A DNA stretch of 64,000 bases from Alkalisalibacterium limincola (GTDB taxonomy: Bacteria; Pseudomonadota; Gammaproteobacteria; Xanthomonadales; Xanthomonadaceae), in assembly GCF_008017755.1 (NCBI RefSeq), contig NZ_VRTS01000008.1, positions 110,239-174,238 of the forward strand. Reading direction: 5' to 3'. Shown here piece by piece: positions 1-9,776 of this stretch. A program made the position numbers and the translations under genes. Under the pieces are notes generated by a model. That model was given only the letters and a program-made list of their open reading frames with translations. It was not told the origin of the DNA and made no database searches. Each line of letters opens with the position of its first letter. Position 1 is the stretch's first letter.

Positions 1-559
1 GCGATCATCGCGCACAGGTCGTGCACGGTCAGGTAGCGGGCGTGCTCGACCTGGGCGGCGAAGCCCTCCTGGGCGGACAGTGCCGTGTCGGCGTGCGCCA
101 TGCCGGTGTCGAGCAGGGTCGACTCCAGCGCTTCGCCGACGGCCTCGACGCTGTCGTGGTCGCCGGTCAGCACGAACGGCAGCAGCCGCAGCGCACCCCC
201 CCACGTAGTTCTCGTCCGGGGACAGGGCCGCGGGAAGGCGGCCCTCGTGGCTGCCGAACGCGATGACCCGGCTGGCGTCGCGGCGACCGGGGGGCGCCGG
301 ACACCAGCTCGGCCAGCTCGTCGTGCAGCGGCCAGCCCGGGCGCAGCAGTTCGACCGGGTCGAAGTGCGCGCCGAGCACGGCGAGATCGAGCGACTGCAC
401 CTCCGGGACGAAGCCGGCCAGGTCGCGCGCCACCAGGCCCGCCAGCGCGCTGGCCTCGACCTGCGGCAGGGCCAGTTGCCCGGCAATCGTGCCGGGGGTG
501 AGCTCCAGCGCGAGTGCGCCTAGGCAGCGGGGTGCGGGGTGGGCTTCGCGCTGGGACAT
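1..559 (-). CDS. Conserved hypothetical protein, 3' end cut by window edge, two frameshifts
   Basis: This minus-strand gene starts with the ATG at 559 and runs off the left edge. Reading it whole needs two frame changes: one near 285-300 in a C-rich run and one near 195-202 in a run of seven C. With them corrected, continuous protein is recovered, including GSHEG, RLPAALSPDENYVGG, LPFVLTGDHDSVEAVGEALES and VEHARYLTVHDLCAMI. It resembles, from memory, an uncharacterised Xanthomonadaceae protein found beside the thiolase gene. I see no catalytic motif, signal peptide or membrane segment. It is divergent from the thiolase gene at 674. The function is unknown; the two indels look like sequencing errors because the protein reads cleanly on both sides of each. 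Confidence 0.6.
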
Positions 560-673
560 CCTCGGGGCTCCAATACGCCACGGTTTGGAAGCTCGCGTGG
601 CCGGGTCTACACTGAAGCCATTATGCCGTGTCGGCCATGAGGGCCGGCGCCCAACCACGAGGTCGATCCACCC

Positions 674-1950
674 ATGCGAGCCGTGCGTCCCGTCGCTGTC
701 CTCGGGGGAGTCCGCATCCCCTTCTGCCGCAACAACACCGCCTATGCCGACGTCGCAACCTCGGCATGTCGATCCGCACGCTGGGTGCGCTGGTCGAGCG
801 CTACGGGCTGCACCGCCAGGTGCTGGGCGAGGTGGCGCTGGGGGCGGTGCTCAAGCACGCCGCCGACTGGAACCTGGGCCGCGAGGCCACGCTGTCCTCG
901 GGGCTGTCGCCGGCCACGCCCGGACTGACCATGCAGCGCGCCTGCGGCACCAGCCTCGACACGGTCATCGCGGTGGCGAACAAGATCGCGCTGGGCCAGA
1001 TCGAGGCCGGCGTCGGTGGCGGGTCCGACACCACCTCCGACGTGCCGATCGCGGTGTCCAAGGCCTTCCGTCGCCGCCTGCTCGACGCCAACCGTGCGCG
1101 CAGCGGCGGCGAGCGGCTCGGTGCATTCCGCGGCTTCCGCCCGCGCGAACTGGTGCCCGAGTTCCCCGGTGTCGGCGAACCGCGCACCGGCAAGTCGATG
1201 GGCCAGCATTGCGAAATGATGGCCAAGGAGTGGGCGATCGGGCGCCAGGCGCAGGACGAACTGGCCGCGGCGTCCCACCACAAGGCCGCCGCCGCCTACG
1301 AGCGCGGCTTCTACGCCGACCTGGTGATCCCGTTCCGCGGCATGGACCGCGACAACATCCTGCGTGCCGACACCTCGGCCGAGAAGCTGGCTACGCTCAA
1401 GCCGGCCTTCGACCGCCAGTCCGGCCAGGGCACGCTGACCGCCGGCAACTCGACGCCGCTCACCGACGGGGCTTCGGCCGCGCTGCTGGCCAGCGAGGAC
1501 TGGGCCCGCGAGCGTGGCCACGAACCGCTGGCCTGGCTGGTCGATTCACAGGTGGCCGCGGTCGACTTCGTCCATGGCGAGGGCCTGCTCATGGCGCCGG
1601 CCTGGGCGGTGGCGCAGCTGCTGCAACGCAACGGCCTGACCCTGCAGGACTTCGACTTCTACGAGATCCACGAGGCGTTCGCCGCGCAGGTGCTGTGCAC
1701 GCTCAAGGCCTGGGAGTCGGAAAGCTTCTGCCGCGACAAACTCGGCCTCGACGGTGCGCTGGGCAGCATCGACCGCGAGCGCATGAACGTCGTGGGCTCC
1801 TCGCTGGCCCTGGGCCACCCGTTCGCGGCCACCGGTGCGCGGATCATCGCCACCGCGGCGAAGCTGCTCAAGGAGAAGGGCGGTGGCCGCGCGCTGATCT
1901 CGGTGTGCACCGCCGGCGGCATGGGCGTGGCGGCGATCCTGGAGCGCTAG
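674..1950 (+). CDS. Acetyl-CoA C-acyltransferase (FadI-like thiolase), one frameshift
   Basis: Thiolase, about 425 residues, catalysing thiolytic cleavage of 3-ketoacyl-CoA or the reverse condensation. The start at 674 gives an N-terminus with RPVAVLGGVRIPFCRNNTAYADV. A single missing G near 750 shifts the frame before NLGMSIRTLGALVERYG, after which the protein is continuous to the TAG at 1948. The nucleophilic Cys lies in QRACGTSLDT; HEAFAAQ, GHPFAATGAR and the second active-site Cys in CTAGGMG are all present. The internal segment resembles E. coli FadI more than biosynthetic AtoB-type thiolases, which suggests fatty acid beta-oxidation. No hydratase/dehydrogenase partner (fadJ) lies next to it in this window. 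The frameshift is probably an artefact because every catalytic motif is intact. Confidence 0.88.
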
Positions 1951-1954
1951 CGGT

Positions 1955-2302
1955 TCAGGTCTTCGCCGGCGGGGGCGGCGGTCCGTCGACATCGAGCCCG
2001 TCGAAGGCCTCCACGCCGAACTCCGCGGCCTTCTCCTCCATCGAGCGGTGCCGGTTGAGCACCGTCTCCGGCCGCAGCCGCTCGACCCGCTCCAGGTGCA
2101 GGAAGTAGCGCCGGTTGTCCTCGGTCGCGTAGAGCTCCACGAAGTGGTAGCCGTTCTCGCACAGGTGCGCCGACAACGGCTGCAGCCGCTCGGAGTCGGT
2201 GTCGGTGAAGTAGTAGCCCCAGGTCAGCGGGCCATCGACGTTCCATTCACTGTCCGCACGCAGGTCGTCGAACAGGGTCTTGATGTCTTCGATTGTGATC
2301 AT
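1955..2302 (-). CDS. RraB-like protein (ribonuclease E inhibitor RraB family)
   Basis: A 115-residue acidic cytoplasmic protein beginning MITIEDIKTLFDDL. The central WGYYFTDTD... and GYHFVELY segments fit the RraB/DUF695-like fold, whose E. coli member binds RNase E and alters mRNA turnover. The C-terminus is a short poly-proline tail (PPPPPAKT). The gene is convergent with the thiolase gene, with 4 bp between the two stops. Family assignment rests on overall pattern only, as there is no catalytic motif to check. The role as an RNase E regulator in this organism is inferred from the family. Confidence 0.65.
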   Translation of the reverse strand: MITIEDIKTLFDDLRADSEWNVDGPLTWGYYFTDTDSERLQPLSAHLCENGYHFVELYATEDNRRYFLHLERVERLRPETVLNRHRSMEEKAAEFGVEAFDGLDVDGPPPPPAKT

Positions 2303-2330
2303 TGGAGGCTTCCGGTCTCCAGCGGGGGGG

Positions 2331-3601
2331 TCAGGGCAGGGGCAGGCGGGGCAGGCCGTGTTCGTCGCGTTCCTCGGCCACGGCCTCGTCGAGGATCTTC
2401 TGGCGCAGGCCGCGCCCTGGCAACTCCATCACCGCTTCGGCGCGGGCCACCCGCAGGGCGTTGGCGTAGCTGATACGTGAACGCGCGTCGTCACCCTGGG
2501 CGGCCAGCACATGGCCAAGCGCTTCCCAGGCCTCGCTGCCCGCGCCCTGCGCGATGGCGCGATGCAGGTAGTCCTCGGCCTTGCCCCACAGCGACTGGTT
2601 GCGGCACAGCCGGCCCAGCGTCACCAGCAGGGCCGGACTGGACGGATGGGCTTCCAGCCACGCCTCGGCCAGGGCCAGGCGCCGGTCCTCGCGCGGTGCC
2701 GGCAGCAGGCCGAACAACAGCACGATGTCTTCCGACCATGACGCGCCGATCGCTTCGCGCACCGCATCCAGCGCGGCGTCCTCCAGGCCCAGCGCCGCGG
2801 CGCGGTGGGCATAGGCGGTGACGATCACCGGTTGCTGCCGCAGCGGGCCGGACAGCGACGACCACTGCTCGCGCAGGGCCACGCTGTCGCTGGCCGTGGC
2901 CAGCGCGGCGGCGTGCAGTCGGGCCTCCAGTCGCGGCAACTCCTGCGCGGTGGCGCCTTCGCCGCGCGGATCGACGGCAGCATCGCGACGGCTTCGGCCG
3001 GGCGCTGCAGCGCCAGCAGCAGTTCCGCGCGCAGTCGCAGTGCGCGGGGTGGCAGCGTGCCGCGGGCCTGTGCGGCGTCCAGGCGTTGCAGGGCGTGGGC
3101 CGGGTCGCCCTGGGCGAAGGCGCGGTCGGCCGCCGCCAGATCGACCGCGCTGCGTTCGGCGGGCTTGAGTGGCGAGGCGTCGAGTTCGGCCAGGCGCGCG
3201 TCGGCGCCGGTGGCATCCCCGCGACCGTCCGCCGCGCGCGAGGCGCCGATCAGCGCAGGCACCCGCAGGCGCGGCTGGTCGGCGACCCGCCGCAGCAGGG
3301 TCTCCGCACGCACCCAGCGGCCTTCGTGCAACGCCAGCAGCCCATCCACCAGGCGGCTGCGGGTGAGCCGATGGCGGTGACGGCGCCAGGCGCGCAGCGG
3401 CATCAGCAGGGCCTTGGCCACCAGCCACAGCGCCAGCACGGCCAGGCCCAGCAGCAGCATTCCGTACGGCACGCTGGTCTCGATGTCCCAGCCGCGGTAG
3501 CGGATGAACACCTGGCCGGGATCGGCCACCGCGAGCGCCCAGGCCAGCGCGCCCGCCAGGCTGAGCACCAGCAGCACCAGCAGGGAATGGAACAACTTCA
3601 T
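2331..3601 (-). CDS. hemY: HemY, heme-biosynthesis-associated TPR membrane protein, one frameshift
   Basis: About 422 residues. Two N-terminal membrane segments (roughly residues 5-25 and 43-63) are followed by an alpha-helical TPR-type region rich in Ala, Leu and Arg. RYRGWDIETS between the membrane segments is typical of HemY. The frame changes near 2975-2990: upstream text ends around AEAVAMLPS and resumes with RGEGATAQELPRLEARLHAAAL, then runs to the TGA at 2331. The start ATG overlaps the hemX stop (ATGA at 3598-3601), so the two are translationally coupled. This HemY is the gammaproteobacterial membrane protein of hemCDXY operons, not protoporphyrinogen oxidase. Its biochemical role is unsettled, and a scaffold function in heme synthesis is the usual proposal. 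Confidence 0.85.
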
Positions 3602-4670
3602 CCGGCCGCGCCTCCGGCACCCGCGCCGCTGCGTGCCGCGCGCAGCGCCCGCAGTTGCTCCAGCGTGGTGCCGAGCACCGGCAGTTCCAGCGACAGCGGG
3701 CGCTCGGCCAGGCGTTGCAGCGCGTCGCGGCGCTCACGCAGCGCCGAATTCTCCACGTACAGGCGCGGCAGCCAGGCATCGATGCGGTCGACCGCCGCGG
3801 CGAACGCGGCGTGGTCGCGGCGCTCCGCGGCACCCCGCGCCAGCGCGAGCTCCATCTGCAGCACCGTCGCACCCAGCTGGCGATGCTGCGGCGGCAGGAA
3901 CACCTCGGCGTCGCTTCGCCGCACGTGCACCAGCTGCCCGAACAGGCGGGCCGCGCCGCTGCGCGCCTCGGGCGTATCGCCGGGCTCGGGCGCTCGCCAT
4001 CATGGCGCGGGCGCAAACCGGCCAGGCCGGCCTCGAAGGCGTCCAGGCCACCCAGGGCGAGGTCGCGCGGATCTTCGTCGAGCGCGCGCAGGGCGCCGAG
4101 CTCCTGGCCCAGGCTCTGGCGCAGGCTGATGTAGGCCGGGTCGTCGAGGCCGCCCAGCAGCTGGTTGGCCAGCACGTAGGCGCGCAGCGCGCCGGTGCGG
4201 TCGTTGGCCAGTTGCAGCCGTTGCTGGCCCATGTGCAGCAACAGTTCCACTTCGTCCAGGCGCAGCGGCACATCCACGCGCGGCGCACTGTCGTTGATCT
4301 GTGCGACCGACTGCTCGAGCAGCGCCGCGCGCTCGCCCATGCCGAGCACTTCCTCGCGCAGCACCCGCTGGTTCGAGGCGTTGTCGCCGATGCGGCGCTC
4401 CACCTGGCGCAGGGCCTGGCGTGCCGCCTCCAGTTCGGTTTCCAGCGCGGACAGGCGCTGCTCGACCGGGTCGACCTCGGCCACGGTGTCGGCCGGGGCG
4501 ATGAAGTACTCCTGCAGCCGTGGAGAGAGCTGCCAGGCTGCCACCGCCACCGCGGCGAGCACGAGCAGCACGAACACGAGGCCGCCGATGCGGCGTGGCT
4601 TCCGGGCCGGGCGGGCCGGGGAAGCGGAGGGCCCCGGCTCCGGGGTGGATTCGCTGGGCTGGTCTGACAT
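3598..4670 (-). CDS. hemX: HemX-like uroporphyrinogen-III C-methyltransferase family membrane protein, one frameshift
   Basis: About 357 residues. A proline-rich cytoplasmic N-terminus (MSDQPSESTPEPGPS) precedes one membrane segment at about residues 30-47, then a coiled-coil stretch (EQRLSALETELEAARQAL) and a helical domain with LDEVELLLHMGQQRLQLANDR, characteristic of HemX. The frame changes near 3980; after it the sequence resumes as ARLFGQLVHVRRSDAEVFL and ends at the TGA at 3598. Despite the family name, HemX lacks the SAM-binding methyltransferase domain, so methylation is unlikely. It sits between hemD (10 bp upstream) and hemY (overlapping), consistent with one transcript. The frameshift is most likely a sequencing error. 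Confidence 0.85.
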
Positions 4671-4680
4671 GCTGCGAATG

Positions 4681-5440
4681 CTACCCGAAGCCCCGGTCCA
4701 CGGCATGCGCGGCCGCGGCGAGCAGGTCGGCGGGCTGCGCGCTGGCCGCGCGCGAGACGCGGGCGAAGCCGGCTTCGCGCACCAGCACCTCCAGCCGTTC
4801 GCTGGACACGACCACCGGCCCGGCGGCCAGGCGCAGGGCCAGCGCGGCCGGCACCTGGTCGAGGAAGGCCGCCAGCGCCTCGCCGCTGGTGACCAGCAGC
4901 ACGCAGGGCGTGGCCAGGCGCTGCAGGGCGGCGAACCGGCTGCGCCGGATGTCGACGCGCTCGCGCCGATACACGTCCGCGCGCACCACCCGGGCACCGC
5001 GATCGCGCAGGACCGCCTCGATGAGGCCGCGGCCCCCCCGGCGCGGTCACCAGGCCCACGTCGAGGCCGGCCACCGCAGTGAGCGCCGGCAGGTCGAGCA
5101 GGCCTTCGGCGTGCATGCGCGTGGGCGAGAGCACCGTGTCCACGCCGGCGTGCTGCAGGGCGCGGGCGGTGCCGGCACCCACCGCCAGCCAGTCCTGGCC
5201 TGCGCCGGTCCCGAGGCGGCCGTGGGCCTGCACCGCGAAGCGCACCGCGGCCGGACTGGTGAACACCACGCGCGGGCAGGCCAGTGCCGCGTCGAGTCCC
5301 GGGCTGGCCACGGCCTGCAGGCGCAGGGGCGAGCAGGCGAACACGGCCGCGCCGCAGGCGCGGGCCTGGCGGCGCAGCGGGAGGTGTTCACCCTGGGGAC
5401 GCAGCGAGATCACGTACCATTCGGGGAGCTGCTGTGGCAT
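4681..5440 (-). CDS. hemD: Uroporphyrinogen-III synthase, one frameshift
   Basis: HemD cyclises hydroxymethylbilane to uroporphyrinogen III in tetrapyrrole synthesis. The N-terminal half (MPQQLPEWYVISLRPQGEH..., VVFTSPAAVRFAVQAHG, LAVGAGTARALQHAGV) is in one frame. A run of seven G on the coding strand (near 5033-5040) shifts the frame, and removing one G restores GLIEAVLRDRGARVVRADVYRRE and the C-terminal domain ending at the TAG at 4681. The two-domain HemD architecture and the length (about 252 residues) are then normal. An upstream in-frame ATG at 5455 is possible, but 5440 fits the family better. HemD is expected to be essential for heme synthesis, so the indel is very probably an artefact. 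It leads the hemD-hemX-hemY operon. Confidence 0.87.
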
Positions 5441-5490
5441 GGCGTGCGCATCCATGCCGGCAGCTTGTCACAGCCGATTCGAGACTTGCC

Positions 5491-5957
5491 ATGACCGATG
5501 CCGCGCTCAGCGCGCTTGCCCGCCACTACGACGCCATGCCCCCGGTACATGCCATGGGCGTGCAGGTGCTGGATTTCGACGGCGAGGTGCTGCGCCTGCG
5601 TGCGCCGCTGGCGGCCAACGTCAACGACAAGGCCTGCGCGTTCGGCGGCAGCCTGTGTGGCCTCATGACCCTGGCCGGCTGGGGCCTGGCGACGTTGCGC
5701 ATGGGCCGCGCCGGGCACGCGCCGGACGTCTTCGTGGCCGACAGCGAGGTGCGCTACCTGGCGCCGCTGTACGACGACCTGGTGGCCGAGGCACGCCTGG
5801 CGCAGGGCCAGTCCTGGGACGAGGTGGTCGCGACGTTCGCCGAGCGCGGGCGCGCCCGGGTGTCGCTGGAGGCCTGCGTGCGCCTGCCCGACGGCGGCCC
5901 CGCCTGCACCCTGGTCGGCCGCTACGCGATCATGACCCCGCGCGCCGCGCCGCGTGA
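5491..5957 (+). CDS. YiiD C-terminal-like hot-dog thioesterase, 3' end uncertain
   Basis: A protein of about 155 residues starting MTDAALSALARHYDAMPPVHAMGV. The segment AFGGSLCGLMTLAGWG followed by VADSEVRYLAPL fits the YiiD C-terminal (PF09500) hot-dog thioesterase family, which acts on acyl-CoA or acyl-ACP thioesters. The substrate cannot be read from the sequence. The reading frame continues past RYAIMTPRAAP without a stop into the next gene, so a 1-base error near 5940 is likely; the nearest sensible stop is the TGA at 5955-5957 in an adjacent frame. The gene is divergent from hemD and lies about 40 bp upstream of a lipoprotein gene. Confidence 0.65.
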
Positions 5958-5995
5958 AGGTGGCGCCCGCCGCCGGCATGGGCAAGAATCCGGGC

Positions 5996-6408
5996 ATGAC
6001 CAGATCCCTCCTGCGCCTTTTCCTCGCCGCGGCCGTCGTGCTGCTGGTCGCCTGTGCCGGCAACCCGCGCGCGCCGACGCCCGACGACACCTTCTACAAC
6101 TACGCCGGCACGCTGCGCTGGAGCGGTTTCGAGCAGGCGCTGGACTTCGTCGACCCGCTGCATCGCGAGGCCTCGCCGCCCACCGCGCTGGAGCTGGAGC
6201 GCTACCGCCAGGTGGACGTGAAGGGCTATCAGGTCCAGCGCGCCACCGCGATTTCCGCCGAGCGCATCCAGCGCGAGTCGAGATCAGCCTGGTCAACCGC
6301 CACACCCAGCGCGAGCGCACGCTGCGCCATACCGAGATCTGGCGCCTGGACCCCGAAGCCAGGCGCTGGTGGCTGGTCAACGGCCTGCCCGACATCACCG
6401 CCGACTGA
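5996..6408 (+). CDS. Small hypothetical lipoprotein, one frameshift
   Basis: About 137 residues. The N-terminus MTRSLLRLFLAAAVVLLVAC is a lipoprotein signal peptide with lipobox LVAC, so the mature protein should begin with a lipidated Cys. The mature region (TFYNYAGTLRWSGFEQALDFVDP..., WRLDPEARRWWLVNGLPDITAD) is a small alpha/beta domain I do not recognise. The frame changes near 6272-6280, where restoring one G gives REVEISLVNRHTQRE. The Trp-rich end (WWLVNGLPD) recalls periplasmic DUF4864/NTF2-like folds, but I would not assign one. Membrane anchoring is the only supported inference. Confidence 0.6.
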
Positions 6409-6519
6409 GTCCCGCCGCTCCCGGCCGCCGGTCGCGCCGCGATCCGCTTTTGCGCCGCTGCGCCCGCTGGGAGACAATCCCCGGCCCTCACGTTGTGCCC
6501 TGAAGTGGAGTCCGTCCCG

Positions 6520-7018
6520 GTGTTTTTCGATCAACTCTCGTCGTTTGCCGGCGCCAGCCCGTGGAACCTCATGCTGCTGCTGGCGCTGCTGGGCCTGACC
6601 GTGGCCATCGTGGTGAACGAATTCAAGAGCGCCACCCGCGGCTACAAGGCGGTCAGCCCGGCGCGGCTGACCGAGCTGATCAACCGCGAGGATGCGCTGG
6701 TCATCGATGTGAGCCCCGCGGCGGATTACGAGAAGGGGCACATCATCGGTTCGCGCACGTGCCGATGAGCCAGTTCGATCCGGAGTCCAAGCAGCTCGCG
6801 AAGGCGCGCGAACTGCCGGTGGCGGTGGTGTGCCGGAACGGCATCACCTCCGGCAACGCCGCCAAGCGCCTGGTCGCGGCCGGTTTCAAGCAGGTCCACG
6901 CGCTCGAAGGTGGCGTGGCCGCCTGGCAGCAGGCCGACCTGCCGCTGGCCAAGGCCGCGACAAGGGCCGCGAGCGCGGCGAGAAGCCCGACAAGCCCGGA
7001 AAGATCGCCAAGGCCTGA
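6520..7018 (+). CDS. Membrane-anchored rhodanese-domain protein, two frameshifts
   Basis: Rhodanese (sulfurtransferase) domain behind one N-terminal membrane segment (about residues 16-32, LMLLLALLGLTVAIVV). The likely start is the GTG at 6520, preceded by a TGGAG ribosome site. Two single-base losses, near 6757 and near 6958, must be repaired. The repaired text gives IDVSPAADYEKGHIIGSAHVPMSQFDPES and the catalytic loop VVCRNGITS with the active-site Cys, then GGVAAWQQADLPLAKGRDKGRERG. The tail is basic and ends KIAKA. It stands directly upstream of secB and gpsA, the same neighbourhood as E. coli yibN-grxC-secB-gpsA. The physiological sulfur acceptor is unknown. Confidence 0.8.
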
Positions 7019-7117
7019 ATTCCGGGCATCCGGGCGCAGAACCTGCCCGGGTAGCCCCGTCATGTCCGGCGTGGGATCATGTCCGGTCACCCCTCACCAT
7101 CCAGATTCGGAGTCATC

Positions 7118-7639
7118 ATGGCCGACGAAAACACCAACGGCGCCGGCGGCGCAGCCAACGCCGAGCAGCCCCAGGCCCAGTTCAACGTCCAGAAGATCTA
7201 CGTCAAGGACGTCTCCTTCGAGGCCCCCAACACCCCGGCCTCGTTCAATGAGCAGGCGCAGCCGCAGCTGGCCCTCAACCTCAACCAGAAGGTCAACAAG
7301 GTCGCCGACGACCAGTTCGAGGTCGTGCTGACCCTGACCCTGGACTGCAAGGTCGAGGACAAGAGCATCTACCTGGTCGAGCTGCAGCAGGCCGGCCTGT
7401 TCGTGCTCAAGGGTTTCGACGCGCGCAACCTGGACATGATGCTGGGCAGCTACTGCCCGAACATGCTGTTCCCCTACGGCCGCCAGATGATCTCCGACCT
7501 GATCCAGGCCGGTGGCTTCCCGCCGTTCCTGTTGCAGCCGATCAACTTCGACCAGCTCTACGCCGACCAGCTGCGCCGCCGCGCCGAGGCGCAGGCGCAG
7601 GGTGACCAGGCCCAGCAGCCGCCGGCCGGCAACGCCTGA
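7118..7639 (+). CDS. secB: Protein-export chaperone SecB
   Basis: SecB is a homotetrameric cytoplasmic chaperone that holds preproteins unfolded and delivers them to SecA. The 173-residue protein shows the family core: [19 protein letters not shown] near the N-terminus, [19 protein letters not shown] and the segment ending [26 protein letters not shown]. The N-terminal 20 residues are Ala/Asn/Gln-rich and the C-terminus is a Gln/Ala tail ([14 protein letters not shown]), longer than in E. coli. ATG 7118 is chosen over upstream in-frame starts because the family begins shortly before FNVQKIY. It lies 8 bp upstream of gpsA, so the two are probably co-transcribed. Confidence 0.97.
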   Translation: MADENTNGAGGAANAEQPQAQFNVQKIYVKDVSFEAPNTPASFNEQAQPQLALNLNQKVNKVADDQFEVVLTLTLDCKVEDKSIYLVELQQAGLFVLKGFDARNLDMMLGSYCPNMLFPYGRQMISDLIQAGGFPPFLLQPINFDQLYADQLRRRAEAQAQGDQAQQPPAGNA

Positions 7640-7647
7640 AACCCGGC

Positions 7648-8676
7648 ATGAGCGACTCCCACCCGCGCGTGGTGGTGCTGGGCGCGGGCTCCTGGGGAAC
7701 GGCATTGGCCGCCCAGGCGGCCCGCAATGGCTTGCCGACCACGCTGTGGGGCCGCGACGCGGCCCAGGTCGAGGCGATCAACCGCGACCACGAGAACCCG
7801 CGCTACCTCGCCGGCGTCGCGCTGCCCGAGGGCCTGCGTGCCACCACCGACCTGGCCGAGGCAGTGGCCGACGCCGAGCTGGTGCTGGTGGTCGTGCCCA
7901 GCCACGCATTCACCGAGACCATCCAGGCACTCGCCCCGTTGCGGCCGCAGGCGGCCGGCGTGGCTTGGGCGACCAAGGGCTTCGAGCCGGGCTCGGGCCG
8001 CTTCCTGCACGAGGTCGCGCAGGAACTGCTGGGGCCGGACGTGCCGCTGGCCGTGGTGACCGGACCGTCCTTCGCCAAGGAGGTGGCCCAGGGGCTGCCG
8101 ACGGCGGTGACGGTGCACTCCACCGCCGAGGACTTCGCCCAGCAGGTGGCCGAGGCGCTGCACGGCGACAGTTTCCGCGCCTATACCGGCAACGACATGC
8201 TGGGTGCGGAGCTGGGCGGCGCGATGAAGAACGTGCTGGCCGTGGCCACCGGCGTGGCCGACGGCATGCAGCTGGGCCTCAACGCCCGGGCCGGCCTGAT
8301 CACCCGGGGGCTCAACGAGATGCTGCGCCTGAACAAGGCGCTGGGCGGGCGTTCGGAAACCCTGATGGGGCTCTCGGGCCTGGGTGACCTGGTGCTGACC
8401 TGCACCGGCGACCTCTCGCGCAACCGCCGCCTGGGCCTGGCGCTGGGGCGCGGCGAGAAGCTGGCCGACGCGGTCGCGGCGATCGGCCAGGTGGTCGAGA
8501 GCATCCAGACCGCCGACGAGGTCATGCGCCTGGCCACGCGCCACGGCCTGGACCTGCCGATCTCGGCCCTGGTGCAGCGCGTGCTGCACGAGGAAATCAC
8601 CCCCGTGGAGGGCGTGCAGATGCTGCTGGCGCGCGACCAGAAGCCGGAATTTCCCTCGCACTGGATGGGCGGCTGA
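7648..8676 (+). CDS. gpsA: NAD(P)H-dependent glycerol-3-phosphate dehydrogenase
   Basis: GpsA reduces dihydroxyacetone phosphate to sn-glycerol-3-phosphate for phospholipid synthesis. The 342-residue protein opens with the Rossmann motif [11 protein letters not shown] (Gly12, Gly14, Gly17), has VTGPSFAKE near residue 140, the catalytic Lys194 in [12 protein letters not shown], and the C-terminal [14 protein letters not shown] and SRNRR segments that bind substrate. Length is normal for the family. It follows secB with 8 bp between stop and start, the conserved secB-gpsA arrangement of gammaproteobacteria. No anomaly is seen. Confidence 0.97.
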   Translation: MSDSHPRVVVLGAGSWGTALAAQAARNGLPTTLWGRDAAQVEAINRDHENPRYLAGVALPEGLRATTDLAEAVADAELVLVVVPSHAFTETIQALAPLRPQAAGVAWATKGFEPGSGRFLHEVAQELLGPDVPLAVVTGPSFAKEVAQGLPTAVTVHSTAEDFAQQVAEALHGDSFRAYTGNDMLGAELGGAMKNVLAVATGVADGMQLGLNARAGLITRGLNEMLRLNKALGGRSETLMGLSGLGDLVLTCTGDLSRNRRLGLALGRGEKLADAVAAIGQVVESIQTADEVMRLATRHGLDLPISALVQRVLHEEITPVEGVQMLLARDQKPEFPSHWMGG

Positions 8677-8683
8677 GCCGCCC

Positions 8684-9157
8684 TCAGTCCGGCGACACCG
8701 CGCCCGGCCAGCCCAGCTGCCGCCAGGCTTCGAACACCACCACCGCCACCGCATTGGACAGGTTCAGGCTGCGGCTGCCGACGCACATCGGCAGGCGCAC
8801 GCGCGCCTGTTCGGGCAGCGACTCGATGAGCTCCTGCGGCAGGCCCCGGGTTTCCGGGCCGAACACGAAGGTGTCCCCGGCCCGGTAGGCGACTTCGCCG
8901 TAGTGGCGCCGGCCACGCGTCGACAGCGCGAACACCCGGGGGGCGTCCAGCGAGGCCAGGCAGGCCTCCAGCGAAGCGTGCACCCGGACCCGCGCGTACT
9001 CGTGGTAGTCGAGCCCGGCACGGCGCAGCCGCGCATCGTCGAGCGCGAAACCCAGCGGCTCGACCAGGTGCAGCGTGGCACCCGTGTTCGCGCACAGGCG
9101 GATCACGTTGCCGGTGTTGGGCGGGATCTCGGGTTGGAACAGCACGACATTGAACAT
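8684..9157 (-). CDS. trmL: tRNA (cytidine(34)-2'-O)-methyltransferase
   Basis: TrmL is a minimal SPOUT methyltransferase that 2'-O-methylates the wobble base of leucine tRNAs. The 157-residue protein begins [21 protein letters not shown]. It shows the trefoil-knot SAM-binding motifs FGPETRGLP (about residue 95) and [16 protein letters not shown] (about residue 125), with the conserved Arg of the first motif and Asn of the last. The length is exactly that of the standalone YibK/TrmL family. It converges on gpsA with 7 bp between the stops. Confidence 0.95.
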   Translation of the reverse strand: MFNVVLFQPEIPPNTGNVIRLCANTGATLHLVEPLGFALDDARLRRAGLDYHEYARVRVHASLEACLASLDAPRVFALSTRGRRHYGEVAYRAGDTFVFGPETRGLPQELIESLPEQARVRLPMCVGSRSLNLSNAVAVVVFEAWRQLGWPGAVSPD

Positions 9158-9287
9158 GGCGGCATTATCGCCGCTGCGATGAACCCCGGCCTACCGTCGC
9201 CGTCCCGGCTCTGGTCCTGTGTGGCATTCGCGGCGACAATCCGCTGGTGCGGCCGCGGGCCGCGGCCTTTCCGCCAGGAGTGTTTCG

Positions 9288-9692
9288 ATGCGCAAGATCG
9301 CCGTGTTCTCCGTGTTGCTGCTGTCCGTGACAGCCACCGCCTGCACCTGGGTGAAGCTCGAACCGCAGGCGCGGCAGATCCGCGTGGCCGCCGCCGATGT
9401 CGACCTGTCCGGCTGCGAGCGCCGCGGTGAAGTGGCCGTCGCCGTGAAGGATGGCGTCGGCCCGGTCTCGCGCAACGACCTCAAGGTGCGCGACGAGCTG
9501 GAGACCCTGGCGCGCAACGAGGCGCTTGGCCTGCAGGCCGACACGGTTCAGGCCAAGGGCGAGCCCAGCCGCGGCCAGCAGCGCTTCCTGGCGTATCGCT
9601 GCGGCGGCGCGGTGCCGGCGGCGGCGACCCGTCGCGACGCCGAGCCGGTGGAGCAGAACGAGGACGGCGTCGAGGTGTTCCGGATCGAGTAA
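9288..9692 (+). CDS. DUF4156-like small lipoprotein
   Basis: A 134-residue envelope lipoprotein. MRKIAVFSVLLLSVTATAC is a signal peptide; the Cys at residue 19 follows TATA, a slightly weak lipobox. The mature domain WVKLEPQARQIRVAA..., GCERRGEVAVAV and ARNEALGLQADTVQA matches the pattern of DUF4156, small enterobacterial and xanthomonad lipoproteins with two conserved Cys residues (here in SGCERRG and YRCGGA). Function is unknown. A GACAAT box at 9235-9240, 47 bp upstream, is a plausible -10. It precedes the ole cluster but is not known to belong to it. Confidence 0.7.
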   Translation: MRKIAVFSVLLLSVTATACTWVKLEPQARQIRVAAADVDLSGCERRGEVAVAVKDGVGPVSRNDLKVRDELETLARNEALGLQADTVQAKGEPSRGQQRFLAYRCGGAVPAAATRRDAEPVEQNEDGVEVFRIE

Positions 9693-9776
9693 GGCCCCGG
9701 CAGCTGAACACCCAACTTGCGGTGCCGGGCCCGAGCCGGTAGCGTTCCACGGTTTACCATCATGCCGAGCCCGCCC